From: Deltaproteobacteria bacterium RIFCSPHIGHO2_01_FULL_43_49 | GTDB lineage: Bacteria; UBA10199; SPLOWO2-01-44-7 | Direction of reading: 5' to 3' | Length of the DNA stretch: 64,000 nucleotides | Assembly (NCBI GenBank): GCA_001798075.1 | Contig: MGRG01000014.1 | Coordinates: 62,001-126,000 of the forward strand | Part shown: positions 10,015 to 19,024 of the stretch, one piece after another | Layout of the letters: each line of letters opens with the position of its first letter | Position numbering within the stretch: the stretch's first letter is position 1 | Made by a program: the position numbers and the translations under genes | Notes under the pieces: generated by a model | The model's input: the letters and a program-made list of their open reading frames with translations, nothing else | The model's database searches: none | Told to the model about the DNA's origin: nothing

Positions 10015-10046
10015 GAAAAAGTGGTGGGTGGCCCGCTATTTTTTCT
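10015..10046. repeat. Element X, shortest copy (X1)
   Basis: Reverse complement gaaaaaatagcGGGCCACCCaccactttttc matches X2 at 32874 lacking tcctgtcccag. Confidence 0.65.
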
Positions 10047-10584
10047 ACAACTTGATTTTGACTTGCCAATTTTTATCAACGACGAGTGTTAAATTGGCGG
10101 GGTATTGATTATCGGTTACTTTGAATTGTATTTTGGGATCTTTTGGTTTGGGTGGATTTTTAGTGGCGTCCTTATTGTTTGTCCAATAGAGTGTATAACT
10201 TCCATCTTTATTTTTTGTGAGCCAATAGTACCATTCCATTTTTTTGGAGTATTTGTCATCCTCTTTGGCTACGCTCACTTCAGTGGTTTGAGATCGCCAT
10301 TCATCCAGATGGGTAAAACGGACACCAATTGCAGCGAGTGGTTGTTCCCAAGCAATATCTCCTTTGATCGGTTTTGTTTCTTGTTTTCCTTCAACCAGTT
10401 TTTGAAGTCCTTCCATCGCACATTTTCTTATGTAGCCACATTGGCCAAACAAACCGGTCCTACCCAACAGTAGTTTTCTCAAATCTTGTTCAGAAAGATT
10501 TTGATCCCTCCTGATTTGGTCAATGTAACCGGAGCAGGTCTCGAGTTGGTCTTTAGGGCATATTTTGGATGCTATTGATGCCAT
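10045..10584 (-). CDS. Hypothetical protein
   Basis: 179-aa ORF, no family recognised. Confidence 0.6.
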   Translation of the reverse strand: MASIASKICPKDQLETCSGYIDQIRRDQNLSEQDLRKLLLGRTGLFGQCGYIRKCAMEGLQKLVEGKQETKPIKGDIAWEQPLAAIGVRFTHLDEWRSQTTEVSVAKEDDKYSKKMEWYYWLTKNKDGSYTLYWTNNKDATKNPPKPKDPKIQFKVTDNQYPANLTLVVDKNWQVKIKL

Positions 10585-10619
10585 CTACTATCCTTGTCCT
10601 TTTCGCGCTATTGTACTCC

Positions 10620-10711
10620 GCAAATTCTTCGAATTTGCTTCGCGGGTTGGCAAAGCCAACCCTTGACTCGCGCTCCAAGGACTTCCTCGGTCACCCCGCC
10701 TTTGGCGGGGT
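10620..10711. repeat. Array of three 8-3-8 hairpins
   Basis: GCAAATTC-ttc-GAATTTGC (10620-10638), GGGTTGGC-aaa-GCCAACCC (10644-10662), ACCCCGCC-ttt-GGCGGGGT (10693-10711). Confidence 0.8.
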
Positions 10712-10774
10712 TCCCGACCTCGGTCGTCGCCTCTATTGTTGTTATCGGTAAGTTCTTAAAAAAGTTGCTTACGG
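10664..10774 (+). repeat. Dispersed repeat R, copy A
   Basis: ggacttcctcggtcACCCCGCC..GGCGGGGTtcccgacctcggtcgtcg...gttatcggtaag...aaaaaagttgctta, reverse-complement homologue at 20430-20549. Confidence 0.85.
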
Positions 10775-10777
10775 TTA

Positions 10778-10833
10778 GGGGACGTTCCCCCGGATTTTTG
10801 ACACCACCGTCAAAATTTTGGGGGAACGTCCCC
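10778..10833. repeat. GGGGACGTTCCCC hairpin element, long-arm copy 2
   Basis: ggggacgttccccc ggatttttgac accacc gtcaaaatttt gggggaacgtcccc. Confidence 0.9.
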
Positions 10834-10898
10834 TCTGGTTGGCGGGGTGCGTCATGACGGACGCAACTAATTTGCGGTAGAGCCGAATAAGAGGCTAG

Positions 10899-12914
10899 AT
10901 GAAGAAGTGGCTCCTATTTATCTTATTGGGTGTTGGTTTAACAGCCAGGGCCGAGATTTGTACTGTCACACTTCCACAAGAATTTTCCAAACAGCTGGAA
11001 GCCCTCAATCGAGGCGAATGCCAAAACGAAGAAAAGACAAATGTTTTGCGTTTCGAGCATTCTATGGATGTCTACTTGGATAAACCTGTTTTATTGGATG
11101 CACAACAAATTCCTCATCATATTTTTGCCAAAGAAGGCCTAACCGTTCAATTTTTGGGCTCCCCTTCTTTCGGCAAACAGAGTGCCTGGGCCATCAAGGG
11201 TTCCAATGTGATTTTAGAAAATGTTATCTTCAGAGATTTTCCAGGAAGTGCATTGCTCGTTGAGGCTAACGACGTCATTTTAAAAAATTTAAAAGTTTTT
11301 AACAACGGTTTCAATGGCATTGTCATCACGGATGCCAATTGGCCCGATTCTTGTAGCGCAACGTTTCCCAGTGGGCATGCTAAAAATGTCATTTTGGAAA
11401 ATAACGAAATTCATCATAACGGAAGTGCCGAGTGGGTTTCGTATCTTTGTTCCGACGTTCCGAGTGGCCTTCCAGAATCTTTCTTGTGTAAGGCTCATGA
11501 CAAATCTTTAAGTGAAGAGCCGTTAGCCTATGCCGGCTACGGTGTTGTGGTCGATGGTTATCAAGTCGTTATTGAAAAAGGCTCTATTCATCACAATGCC
11601 AACGAAGGGATTTTACTCAATAGCACTTCGGCACCGTATCTTTGCAGAAAAAATGAAACCACGATGAATCCTGTTGAAATGTTGCACACCGTTTTGGTCT
11701 CCGAGACATCCATTTATGAAAATGCCATTTCACAGTCAAAAAAGGGAATTCGAGTTTTTGGGCCGGCCTTTCCAAGGCCAGAAAAATTAGTTGCAACGAT
11801 TGATGAATTTGGCGACTTGACTGTTTCGGGTTCTGTGCCGCTTTCCAATGATGGGCCTTGGAGCCTTGGTTGGGTTAGCCCTACACATCTTCAAATAGAG
11901 GTTTTTTCGGCAAAAAAATCAGAGGAAGAACAAAAGAAATCAGACGAAGAACAAGGAAAGGTTTTTTTAGGCAAAGCCGCCAAAGTCGAGAAAAATGGTT
12001 TCTTCAAAATAGGGTTCAAAAAAGAGAATTTGCCAAAGGAAGTAGAGGCTGTGACGGCAATCGCATCTGACAAGGTTTTAGGAATTTCTTCCAGTTTTTC
12101 AGAAGTTGCAGTGGTCGGAGGGGCGATTGATGGAGGCGAAGATACTCCCACTAAAGAAGAAGAGCCAAAAAAAGAAGAAGAACCCCACGTCCCGACAGAT
12201 CCCAATGTTGATTCCGATAATGATGGGCTCTCCGACAGCTTAGAAGTGGCTTGCAAAACCGATCCGACTCGCAGCAATTTTAAAAAGGTAAAAGTTTTAG
12301 ATCCCACCAACCCCGATTCCGATGACGATGGACTAAAAGATGGCGAGGAGGATGCCAATCACAACGGCTGGCTCGATTTTAATGAGACCGATCCAACGAT
12401 TGGCGACACCGATAAAGATAGCCTGTCCGATAGTCTTGAAGGAAATTTGGACAACGACGAAGATGGTTTTGTCGATTTTGATTTATCGCGATTGAACAAC
12501 GGCGAAAATTGCTCGCCTCCTGTAGATAAAAATGATTTGGATTGCGATGAACTAAAAAATGCTCGTGACGATGATTCTGACAATGATAGTTGTCTAGATA
12601 ATGAAGAGGGCCTTAAAGATACCAACGAAGATGAAATTTTAGATGCGTGGCAAGCCTCTATTAAATCTTGTATGGTTTCTAAAGCACCTTCAACAACTCC
12701 TTCGGTTGGTGGAACACCTTCATCCGGAACTCCCAGCGAATCTCCGGAGGTAACCTCAACTTCTGCAGAAGTCCTACCGACAAGGGGTGGCGGGTTTTGT
12801 CAGCTAACAAAGCAGGCTGTTCACACTAGAACCCACGAGGGCATGGGTTGGATGCTGCTTTTAATAGTATTTTATTGGACGTTGATTCGGTCTGTTGTGA
12901 CTTCTTCTAAATAA
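10899..12914 (+). CDS. Secreted right-handed beta-helix / TSP3-repeat surface protein with C-terminal sorting-like tail
   Basis: Signal peptide MKKWLLFILLGVGLTARA; beta-helix-like repeats (NVILENVIFRDFPGSALLVEANDVILKN); DSDNDGLSDSLE Ca-binding repeats; C-term RGGGFCQL..WMLLLIVFYWTLIR. Confidence 0.8.
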   Translation: MKKWLLFILLGVGLTARAEICTVTLPQEFSKQLEALNRGECQNEEKTNVLRFEHSMDVYLDKPVLLDAQQIPHHIFAKEGLTVQFLGSPSFGKQSAWAIKGSNVILENVIFRDFPGSALLVEANDVILKNLKVFNNGFNGIVITDANWPDSCSATFPSGHAKNVILENNEIHHNGSAEWVSYLCSDVPSGLPESFLCKAHDKSLSEEPLAYAGYGVVVDGYQVVIEKGSIHHNANEGILLNSTSAPYLCRKNETTMNPVEMLHTVLVSETSIYENAISQSKKGIRVFGPAFPRPEKLVATIDEFGDLTVSGSVPLSNDGPWSLGWVSPTHLQIEVFSAKKSEEEQKKSDEEQGKVFLGKAAKVEKNGFFKIGFKKENLPKEVEAVTAIASDKVLGISSSFSEVAVVGGAIDGGEDTPTKEEEPKKEEEPHVPTDPNVDSDNDGLSDSLEVACKTDPTRSNFKKVKVLDPTNPDSDDDGLKDGEEDANHNGWLDFNETDPTIGDTDKDSLSDSLEGNLDNDEDGFVDFDLSRLNNGENCSPPVDKNDLDCDELKNARDDDSDNDSCLDNEEGLKDTNEDEILDAWQASIKSCMVSKAPSTTPSVGGTPSSGTPSESPEVTSTSAEVLPTRGGGFCQLTKQAVHTRTHEGMGWMLLLIVFYWTLIRSVVTSSK

Positions 12915-15900
12915 GCGCCGACTGAAATTCCAAAATATCCAAGATTTTTCTCCAGCTCACCCGTGGGTACCTTTTCAATAGTGGTAATCGAAGTGAAATT
13001 AAGGCAGCCTTGCCACAAGCCTTTGCTGACACAAGCTTCCACTCTGGGAAGACCAAAGTTAGCATGCAATTGTGTACCAGGATTGTAGCCGGCATTAACC
13101 AAAGAGGCCTGGAGTGATGCATCCCACGAAGAATTCAAAAGTAGAAGATGCTTTAAACTAATACCCAGACCCGCTTCAACTTCAGCCAATGGCCCAGAGG
13201 TAAACCCAAGGTTGGCACCACCGAAGAGAAACAAGCCGTTGGCAGTTGGGCCCCAGCCTGCAAGCGGATACCATTGTGCAGAGGCATTTAGCTGTCCACC
13301 CCAACCATCTGCTGTTTCCAATTTGCGCTCACTTTTTTTGCCCGCCTCTGCATGGAAGACAGTTGCCTCTGACGAAGAACGCCCACCCAATGGCGGGGGT
13401 GTCAGACTGTAATGATTCCAGGGTGTCGCACTAATGCCAAATTTCGCACCCCATCTTCTGTGATGATATTGATCGGCAACACGTTGGTTGTACTGGATTT
13501 GTAATATTTCATCTCGCTCTGGGGCAGTATCGAATGTCAATGCTTTGCGTTTTCCTGGCTCGTCAATAATCATTACATTACCCTCTTTGATTTCTCTCTC
13601 ACCGGTTGGTACCGTCAAAGAGCGCCATGGAGATACACCATAGATAACATCCTTATTGATTGGAGTGATTTCTACATCCCGTTCAAATTCTGCAAAGGCT
13701 TCGGAACCATCAGGAAGCGTTCCCTTGCTTTGAAATGTTTGCTTGCTCCCCTTGCGAATGATATCGGTTTGTACCGAGAGCATGGGCTTATATGTTTTTC
13801 CATCCACTGTTTGATACCATTTCAGTTCAGGGGCCCCCTCAAAAACTCCTGCAGCACTCATTTTGTCAAAAAGGTCGTCATCTGTTTTGAAAATATAGAT
13901 TTCTTTGTCACGTCTGGTAAAACCTACTTGATTGCCTGTCTCTGCAGGAATGTCTGTAACTGGTTCACCAGAAGAAGTTTCGATAGGCACTCTCCATATC
14001 CATTTTTCACCAGTCCAATATTTAATGGCTCCGGCTGAAACTTTTGCAGACTCCATGAGTGCCATGAGTCGGCTATCCCCTTCTTCGGGATTATTTTTGT
14101 CACAGGCTAAAAATTCTCCTTTCCCTGCCGGGAGGTTAAAAGGAGTCCCTGTAGCATCACAGGGGATTCTTGAGGCTTTCCTTTTGCCGTTACGAGCAAT
14201 AACCGAAAGGTCTGTTTTGGTCGGTTTCGGCTTTTTTGGAACCAAAAGTTCCCCTATTTTTGTTTTAACCAATTCTAAAAGCTTTGGATTGACATCTTTG
14301 TCACTGACTTCTGCATCGATAGGAACGGCATCCCAGAATTTTCCTGTCCAATAAACGATGAGACCTACGTCATTCTCAGAACGGAAAGATTTTTTAGCTG
14401 AGGGCTGACTGACTTTCCCTCTGTCGGCAAGTTGCCAACTCCAATCCCAACTGTTTGCTGCTGCGTTCGCTTTTGCTTCAAAAAGAATTTTGGCGGCGAG
14501 CTTGCCTTGAGCATTATTACAGACATAGGTGACTTTATAGCTGTCGGCTTCTTTGCGAAGCGTGTTTTGGACAACATCTCCCCTTGTGACAACTATTTCT
14601 TTGTTATCTTTGCTGGGGATCAAAACAAAGACTTGTGGGGAGTGAGGATCGGACAAAAGAAATGTTTTATCAGGCTCTATTTTTTTTGCTGCTGCGGGTG
14701 CGGCGGCTTTGGGTGGTTCTGCTTTTGCAACCCAGGTTCTTCTTTCCTTTTTCACAATGATATCTAAACCGGGTTCCAAGCTTTTATAAGCCCCCGTACC
14801 AATTTTGAATTTCCAACGAGTCCATGTCTCTGTGGCATTTTCATAATCGGAGGCAATGACAACTCTTGTTGCAGCGGTAGTATCACAACTAAACGAAGCA
14901 TTGCGGTTTGTTTCATTGATGTCATCTCTGATTGTGGGGCAGGCCACACGACTGCCGTCTGATTTTTGCAAGTAAACTTTTGGAAGTTCTGGTGGTTGAG
15001 GAATGCTCTTTGGAGGAGTACTAGTTTTAACTGCCTCAACGATAGCTGCTCCCAGGGAACCGGTTCCTGCATCGGTTTTTGCTGTTGCAGGTTCTTCGCT
15101 AGCTGTTGCAGCTTCTCTGGGTCCGAGGCCTGGCCCAGGGACTTCCGGACCACCATCAGGTTGGGCGGTCACTACTGGAGTTCCCGCATCAGGGCTGGAG
15201 GTAGAACTTGTAGGCTCATCAAGTGGCAGGTCGTCTAAATCCCAATCTAGAGGTTCTATTGGACCCGCATCAGGAGCGGACTCGGGCGTTGCTGACGCCA
15301 CTGTGGTTGGGGTCGATGATGTCGGGGCAGCTCCAGCATCTGCTGTTGGCCCTTCGATTGTAGCTGGTTTTGCATCTGGAGTTGTGACTGCAACCGGTTC
15401 TGGTGTTGGTTCAGCAACTGGCTTTGGCTCTTCTTCCTTCCCCGGTTCTTCAGCGGGTTTCAACATTGCAGCCAATTCGGCAGCATCCTTCTTTCTTTCT
15501 TCAGCTTTTGCCAGCGCTTCTGCTTCGGCCGCCTTTTTCTCTTCAGCGATACGCTTTTGCTCTTCTTCCGCTTTACGTTTTTCCTCTGCCTCAGCTGCTT
15601 TAGCTTCTTCACGCAATCTTTTTTCTTCTTCTTTGGCCAACCTTTTTGCCTCGGCTCTGGCTTTTTGAATTCCTTCCAAAGAAATTTGCGCTTCTTTGCT
15701 CTCCGCACTGTTTGCTCCTGAAATTTTCTGAACTGCTTGTGCTGCTTCTTCCCTTAAGCGTTGGTTTTTACTTTCATCTTTATGAAGAGCACTCAAAACT
15801 TCCAGAGCACTTTTGGCTTTCCTATTGCCGAGAGCATTCACCGTTGCTTCTAAAATGATAGGCACAAATTTTGTTTCCTTTATGATTTGAATAAGAGCTT

Positions 15901-17452
15901 GATTTGCCTCTTCACCCGGAATCGCTCCCAACCCATTCTGGATTAATTTTGATGCAACGGGTAGATCTTTAAGTTCCTCAGGGTTTAGTGAAGCAATTTT
16001 TGCAACGATCGGTTTGACGGAAAGCGCTCCGAGTTTAACAAGTGTTTTCTCGGCCTCTTTGGATTTTTTGGCGTCTTCACCGGTAAGGTCTGCGATCAAG
16101 CCATCAAAATCGGGCTTGGGAATGAGATCGAATTTTCTTCCCCCCTTTTCAATAAAGAGGAGCCCTTTTTCGGCATTGGCTAACGAGAGCGTTTTTGCAT
16201 TAAATGTATCAATTTTTATTTGCCAATCTGGCCACTTGTTTGTTTTTTGGTCGCGAGTTGTTTCCAATATAACGGTAATCGCCGGTTTTTCAACCCCTTC
16301 AAGCGGGGGGAGTCCTAGATCGATTTGTTTTTCAGGACAATTGAAAATTTTATAGCGTTCATCATCATTTGTAACGGTTGGCTTTGACTGGGGTCTTGGA
16401 CCTTCACAGGCTTCAAAGGTTCCATCGTCTTTCATGACAACAATTTCTGGAAACTTAGGCCCAGGGGCAGGGGGAGGGGGTGGCGGAGCTTGCTTAAACC
16501 AATTTTGCAAAACTCCTTTCGCCTTTGAAGCGAAAGCCTGTGCATTTTCTTCATCTTTATTTGCTTGGAATTTAATTGTTTTGCCGGCAGGGCTTTCTAA
16601 AAATTTTGTTTTAGCCTTTTCTGGATCCCTTTCCTGCATGATCAGCACCAAGCGTGGCAAAATTATTTCTTCTTCAGGGCTTTCCCCGCTTGGATCTAAA
16701 GCCATCATAACTGCTACTACGTTGCGATAACTTTCATAAAGATTTTTGCTGACTGTTGCAATTCGGTCATTAAGCAGGCGTTTGCCTTTTGGATCAATGA
16801 CTAATGGCGTTGATTTTATATCGGGTACAATCTTTTTTTCTCCATCTATTGCAACCAGTCGTTGCAGCCAATTAATTTCCTTATGGGCCGTTTTATTTTC
16901 TTCTACAAAGTCTTGAACCGCTTTCAAGACATTTTTTGGGTTATTCGAAGGTTTTTGAATTACTGGGTATTGAAAAGCTTTCTCAAAGGCGGAAATAATC
17001 ATTCGGACTTGTTCTTCAGTTAACTTTTCCGAGGTAAAAAAGGTTTCTTCTAAAGGTGCTTCCGTGTTTTCTCCAGTCGGAAGGTTTAATGTAAATCTCA
17101 ATGTGCTTTCATCGAGAAATTTCTTAATAACCCCCGGAGCACTGAAAACCTGACCCTGAGTACGATCGATGACTGCTTCTGGAATTTTTTCAGAGCGACT
17201 TCTTCCTATGAAATCTTTTTCTTCTAACGGTTGCCAGGGCTTTAACGGTTCTTCAGTTTTTTTCCCCTTTGTAGTAGGGCTTCCGGATCTTGTTGGAGCT
17301 TGAGGTGCAAGAGCCAATAAAATGGGTTTTTTTGACACTTCAACGTATTCATCTTTCGCAAAAGGTTGCTGTTGTGCAGGCGTATCATAAGTAGGTCGTT
17401 CAGCCTGACAGTTTGAGCCCGGTTTGTTTGGATCGCACGGTCTAATAGCCAT
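12872..17452 (-). CDS. Large multidomain protein: HEAT-like repeats, charged coiled coil, PDAG-rich linker, candidate C-terminal beta-barrel
   Basis: ALxxLxKDES..RLREEAAQAVQKI HEAT-like; KRLREEAKAAEAEEKRKAEEEQKR coiled coil; start set at MAIRPCDPNKPGSNC (17452). Confidence 0.7.
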   Translation of the reverse strand: MAIRPCDPNKPGSNCQAERPTYDTPAQQQPFAKDEYVEVSKKPILLALAPQAPTRSGSPTTKGKKTEEPLKPWQPLEEKDFIGRSRSEKIPEAVIDRTQGQVFSAPGVIKKFLDESTLRFTLNLPTGENTEAPLEETFFTSEKLTEEQVRMIISAFEKAFQYPVIQKPSNNPKNVLKAVQDFVEENKTAHKEINWLQRLVAIDGEKKIVPDIKSTPLVIDPKGKRLLNDRIATVSKNLYESYRNVVAVMMALDPSGESPEEEIILPRLVLIMQERDPEKAKTKFLESPAGKTIKFQANKDEENAQAFASKAKGVLQNWFKQAPPPPPPAPGPKFPEIVVMKDDGTFEACEGPRPQSKPTVTNDDERYKIFNCPEKQIDLGLPPLEGVEKPAITVILETTRDQKTNKWPDWQIKIDTFNAKTLSLANAEKGLLFIEKGGRKFDLIPKPDFDGLIADLTGEDAKKSKEAEKTLVKLGALSVKPIVAKIASLNPEELKDLPVASKLIQNGLGAIPGEEANQALIQIIKETKFVPIILEATVNALGNRKAKSALEVLSALHKDESKNQRLREEAAQAVQKISGANSAESKEAQISLEGIQKARAEAKRLAKEEEKRLREEAKAAEAEEKRKAEEEQKRIAEEKKAAEAEALAKAEERKKDAAELAAMLKPAEEPGKEEEPKPVAEPTPEPVAVTTPDAKPATIEGPTADAGAAPTSSTPTTVASATPESAPDAGPIEPLDWDLDDLPLDEPTSSTSSPDAGTPVVTAQPDGGPEVPGPGLGPREAATASEEPATAKTDAGTGSLGAAIVEAVKTSTPPKSIPQPPELPKVYLQKSDGSRVACPTIRDDINETNRNASFSCDTTAATRVVIASDYENATETWTRWKFKIGTGAYKSLEPGLDIIVKKERRTWVAKAEPPKAAAPAAAKKIEPDKTFLLSDPHSPQVFVLIPSKDNKEIVVTRGDVVQNTLRKEADSYKVTYVCNNAQGKLAAKILFEAKANAAANSWDWSWQLADRGKVSQPSAKKSFRSENDVGLIVYWTGKFWDAVPIDAEVSDKDVNPKLLELVKTKIGELLVPKKPKPTKTDLSVIARNGKRKASRIPCDATGTPFNLPAGKGEFLACDKNNPEEGDSRLMALMESAKVSAGAIKYWTGEKWIWRVPIETSSGEPVTDIPAETGNQVGFTRRDKEIYIFKTDDDLFDKMSAAGVFEGAPELKWYQTVDGKTYKPMLSVQTDIIRKGSKQTFQSKGTLPDGSEAFAEFERDVEITPINKDVIYGVSPWRSLTVPTGEREIKEGNVMIIDEPGKRKALTFDTAPERDEILQIQYNQRVADQYHHRRWGAKFGISATPWNHYSLTPPPLGGRSSSEATVFHAEAGKKSERKLETADGWGGQLNASAQWYPLAGWGPTANGLFLFGGANLGFTSGPLAEVEAGLGISLKHLLLLNSSWDASLQASLVNAGYNPGTQLHANFGLPRVEACVSKGLWQGCLNFTSITTIEKVPTGELEKNLGYFGISVGAYLEEVTTDRINVQ

Positions 17453-17467
17453 AAAAAATAGTATGCT

Positions 17468-17510
17468 CCCTCTATAGTTATTATCGGGTTTCGTCAAAAA
17501 AAGTTGCTTG
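17468..17510 (+). repeat. Dispersed repeat R, partial copy C
   Basis: cctctatagttattatcgg...aaaaaaagttgctt resembles the distal part of copy A. Confidence 0.5.
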
Positions 17511-17597
17511 CCCGCCACAAATATTTTGGCGGGTAAGCCCGCCATGTAGTAATGGAGGGCTTAAAAAAGACGGTTTTAATTAAACTGTCGAATAGAC

Positions 17598-17626
17598 TCG
17601 ACACTTTTTGATTTTAGTTCTAATAT
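17598..17626 (+). promoter_or_regulatory. Candidate sigma70 promoter directly abutting the start codon of the DUF4143 ATPase
   Basis: TCGACA - 17 nt - TAATAT, 6 nt before ATG at 17633. Confidence 0.5.
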
Positions 17627-17632
17627 ACTGAT

Positions 17633-18805
17633 ATGGTTGATGAAAATGAAGTACAAGCAGTGCTCAACGACTGGAATTATTGGGAAAAACCACCCCCCTT
17701 GAGCATTCCCAGAAATATCCTCAACAAGCCTTTCCACATGGAACCAGACTTGGTGTTAGTGGTTCAGGGGGTACGCCGCTGCGGCAAATCGACCCTGCTG
17801 GCCCAGATCATGCAGGGGCTCCATCTTGATCCCAATGACTGCACCTTCGTCAATTTTGAAGATCCCCGCTTGAGCAATCACCTGGACCATATGTTGTTGG
17901 ATGCCATTGTTACCCTTTCAGAAAAAAGAAGACCGAAAAAACCAATCCACTTCTTTTTCGATGAAATCCAAAATGTAAAGAATTGGCAAAAATGGATTCA
18001 CAGCCGTATCGAACGTCCTGGGCCGCACTGTTTTGCCGTCACCGGCTCGAATGCCTCTCTTCTTTCTGGCGATCTCTCCACAGCTTTGACAGGCCGACAT
18101 ATTACCCTGGAGCTTTTCCCTTTTGATTTTTTTGAATATCAAAAAGCAAAACCGAATCATTCCATTTCAAATTATCTGAATGACGGGGGCTTTCCGCGCA
18201 CGCTTGTCTATTCCGAACCAGAAGCTCTGCTTCGCGAATATTTCACTGATATTATTGAGCGTGACGTACGTCGTCATGTGGCAGTCCGCTCCGTTCTTGT
18301 TCTTACCCAATTGGTGAAAGCGGTGTTTGAAAGTGCTGGCTCGGAAATCAGCCAGAGAAATTTGTCAAAAATGTTGGGTGTGACGGCAGACACAGTCAAA
18401 ACCTATCTGGACGCCTGTGAATCGGCCTATATCCTGCTATCGTGTCCCTATTTCACTTTTTCTGAACGCCAGCGATCGGCAAGAAACAGAAAATATTATC
18501 CAATTGATCTTGGAATGAGAAAGGCAATCATCACCCGTGGTGGAAGCGATAGTGGCAAAGAATTGGAAACGGTGGTATTTCATCATTTGAGAAAAAAATA
18601 CGGGCAGGTTTTCTACTGGCGACAAAAAGGGGAAATCGATTTTGTGGCACAGGATGGCGGGAAAATTCTTCCATTTCAGGTCAGTTGGGATGGAGAAAAA
18701 GAGAGACACCAGAGAGCTCGAGAGGAGTTTCGACAGACTTTCCCTCAGGCTGGTGAGATTGTTTTCATTACAGCAGACAATATCACCGATTTTTTAAAAT
18801 CCTAA
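17633..18805 (+). CDS. ATP-binding protein, AAA_14 / DUF4143 family
   Basis: VVQGVRRCGKSTLLAQ Walker A; HFFFDEIQNV Walker B; HCFAVTGSNASLLSGDLSTALTGRHITLELFPFDFFEY; C-terminal KYGQVFYWRQKGEIDFVAQ. Confidence 0.93.
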   Translation: MVDENEVQAVLNDWNYWEKPPPLSIPRNILNKPFHMEPDLVLVVQGVRRCGKSTLLAQIMQGLHLDPNDCTFVNFEDPRLSNHLDHMLLDAIVTLSEKRRPKKPIHFFFDEIQNVKNWQKWIHSRIERPGPHCFAVTGSNASLLSGDLSTALTGRHITLELFPFDFFEYQKAKPNHSISNYLNDGGFPRTLVYSEPEALLREYFTDIIERDVRRHVAVRSVLVLTQLVKAVFESAGSEISQRNLSKMLGVTADTVKTYLDACESAYILLSCPYFTFSERQRSARNRKYYPIDLGMRKAIITRGGSDSGKELETVVFHHLRKKYGQVFYWRQKGEIDFVAQDGGKILPFQVSWDGEKERHQRAREEFRQTFPQAGEIVFITADNITDFLKS

Positions 18806-19024
18806 ATCAGTGACAGTATCTATGACCATTAGCATTTCTGTTTTGTCCAACGAGGCATGAATATTTAGAGGGGTTTTAAAAAAGGACGGTTTTGAAGCAG
18901 TCACTGACGGAAATTGGGCGGCTTTCAAATTGAGCGTTTCTAAAAACTCTTTTAATATCAAATACTTATAAAATTTTGGCCTTGGCCCTCCTTTTGCAAA
19001 GCATCAAAGCAAGAGGAGGGCCAT

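Noticed and set aside
15003-15668. 221-aa plus-strand ORF (Ser/Ala/Gly-rich)
   Set aside because: Low-complexity shadow ORF antisense to the Ala/Glu/Lys coiled coil of the 12872-17452 gene.
17633-18805. DUF4143 ATPase as part of a toxin-antitoxin or defence island
   Set aside because: No partner gene with defence or toxin features is adjacent; family alone is not evidence.
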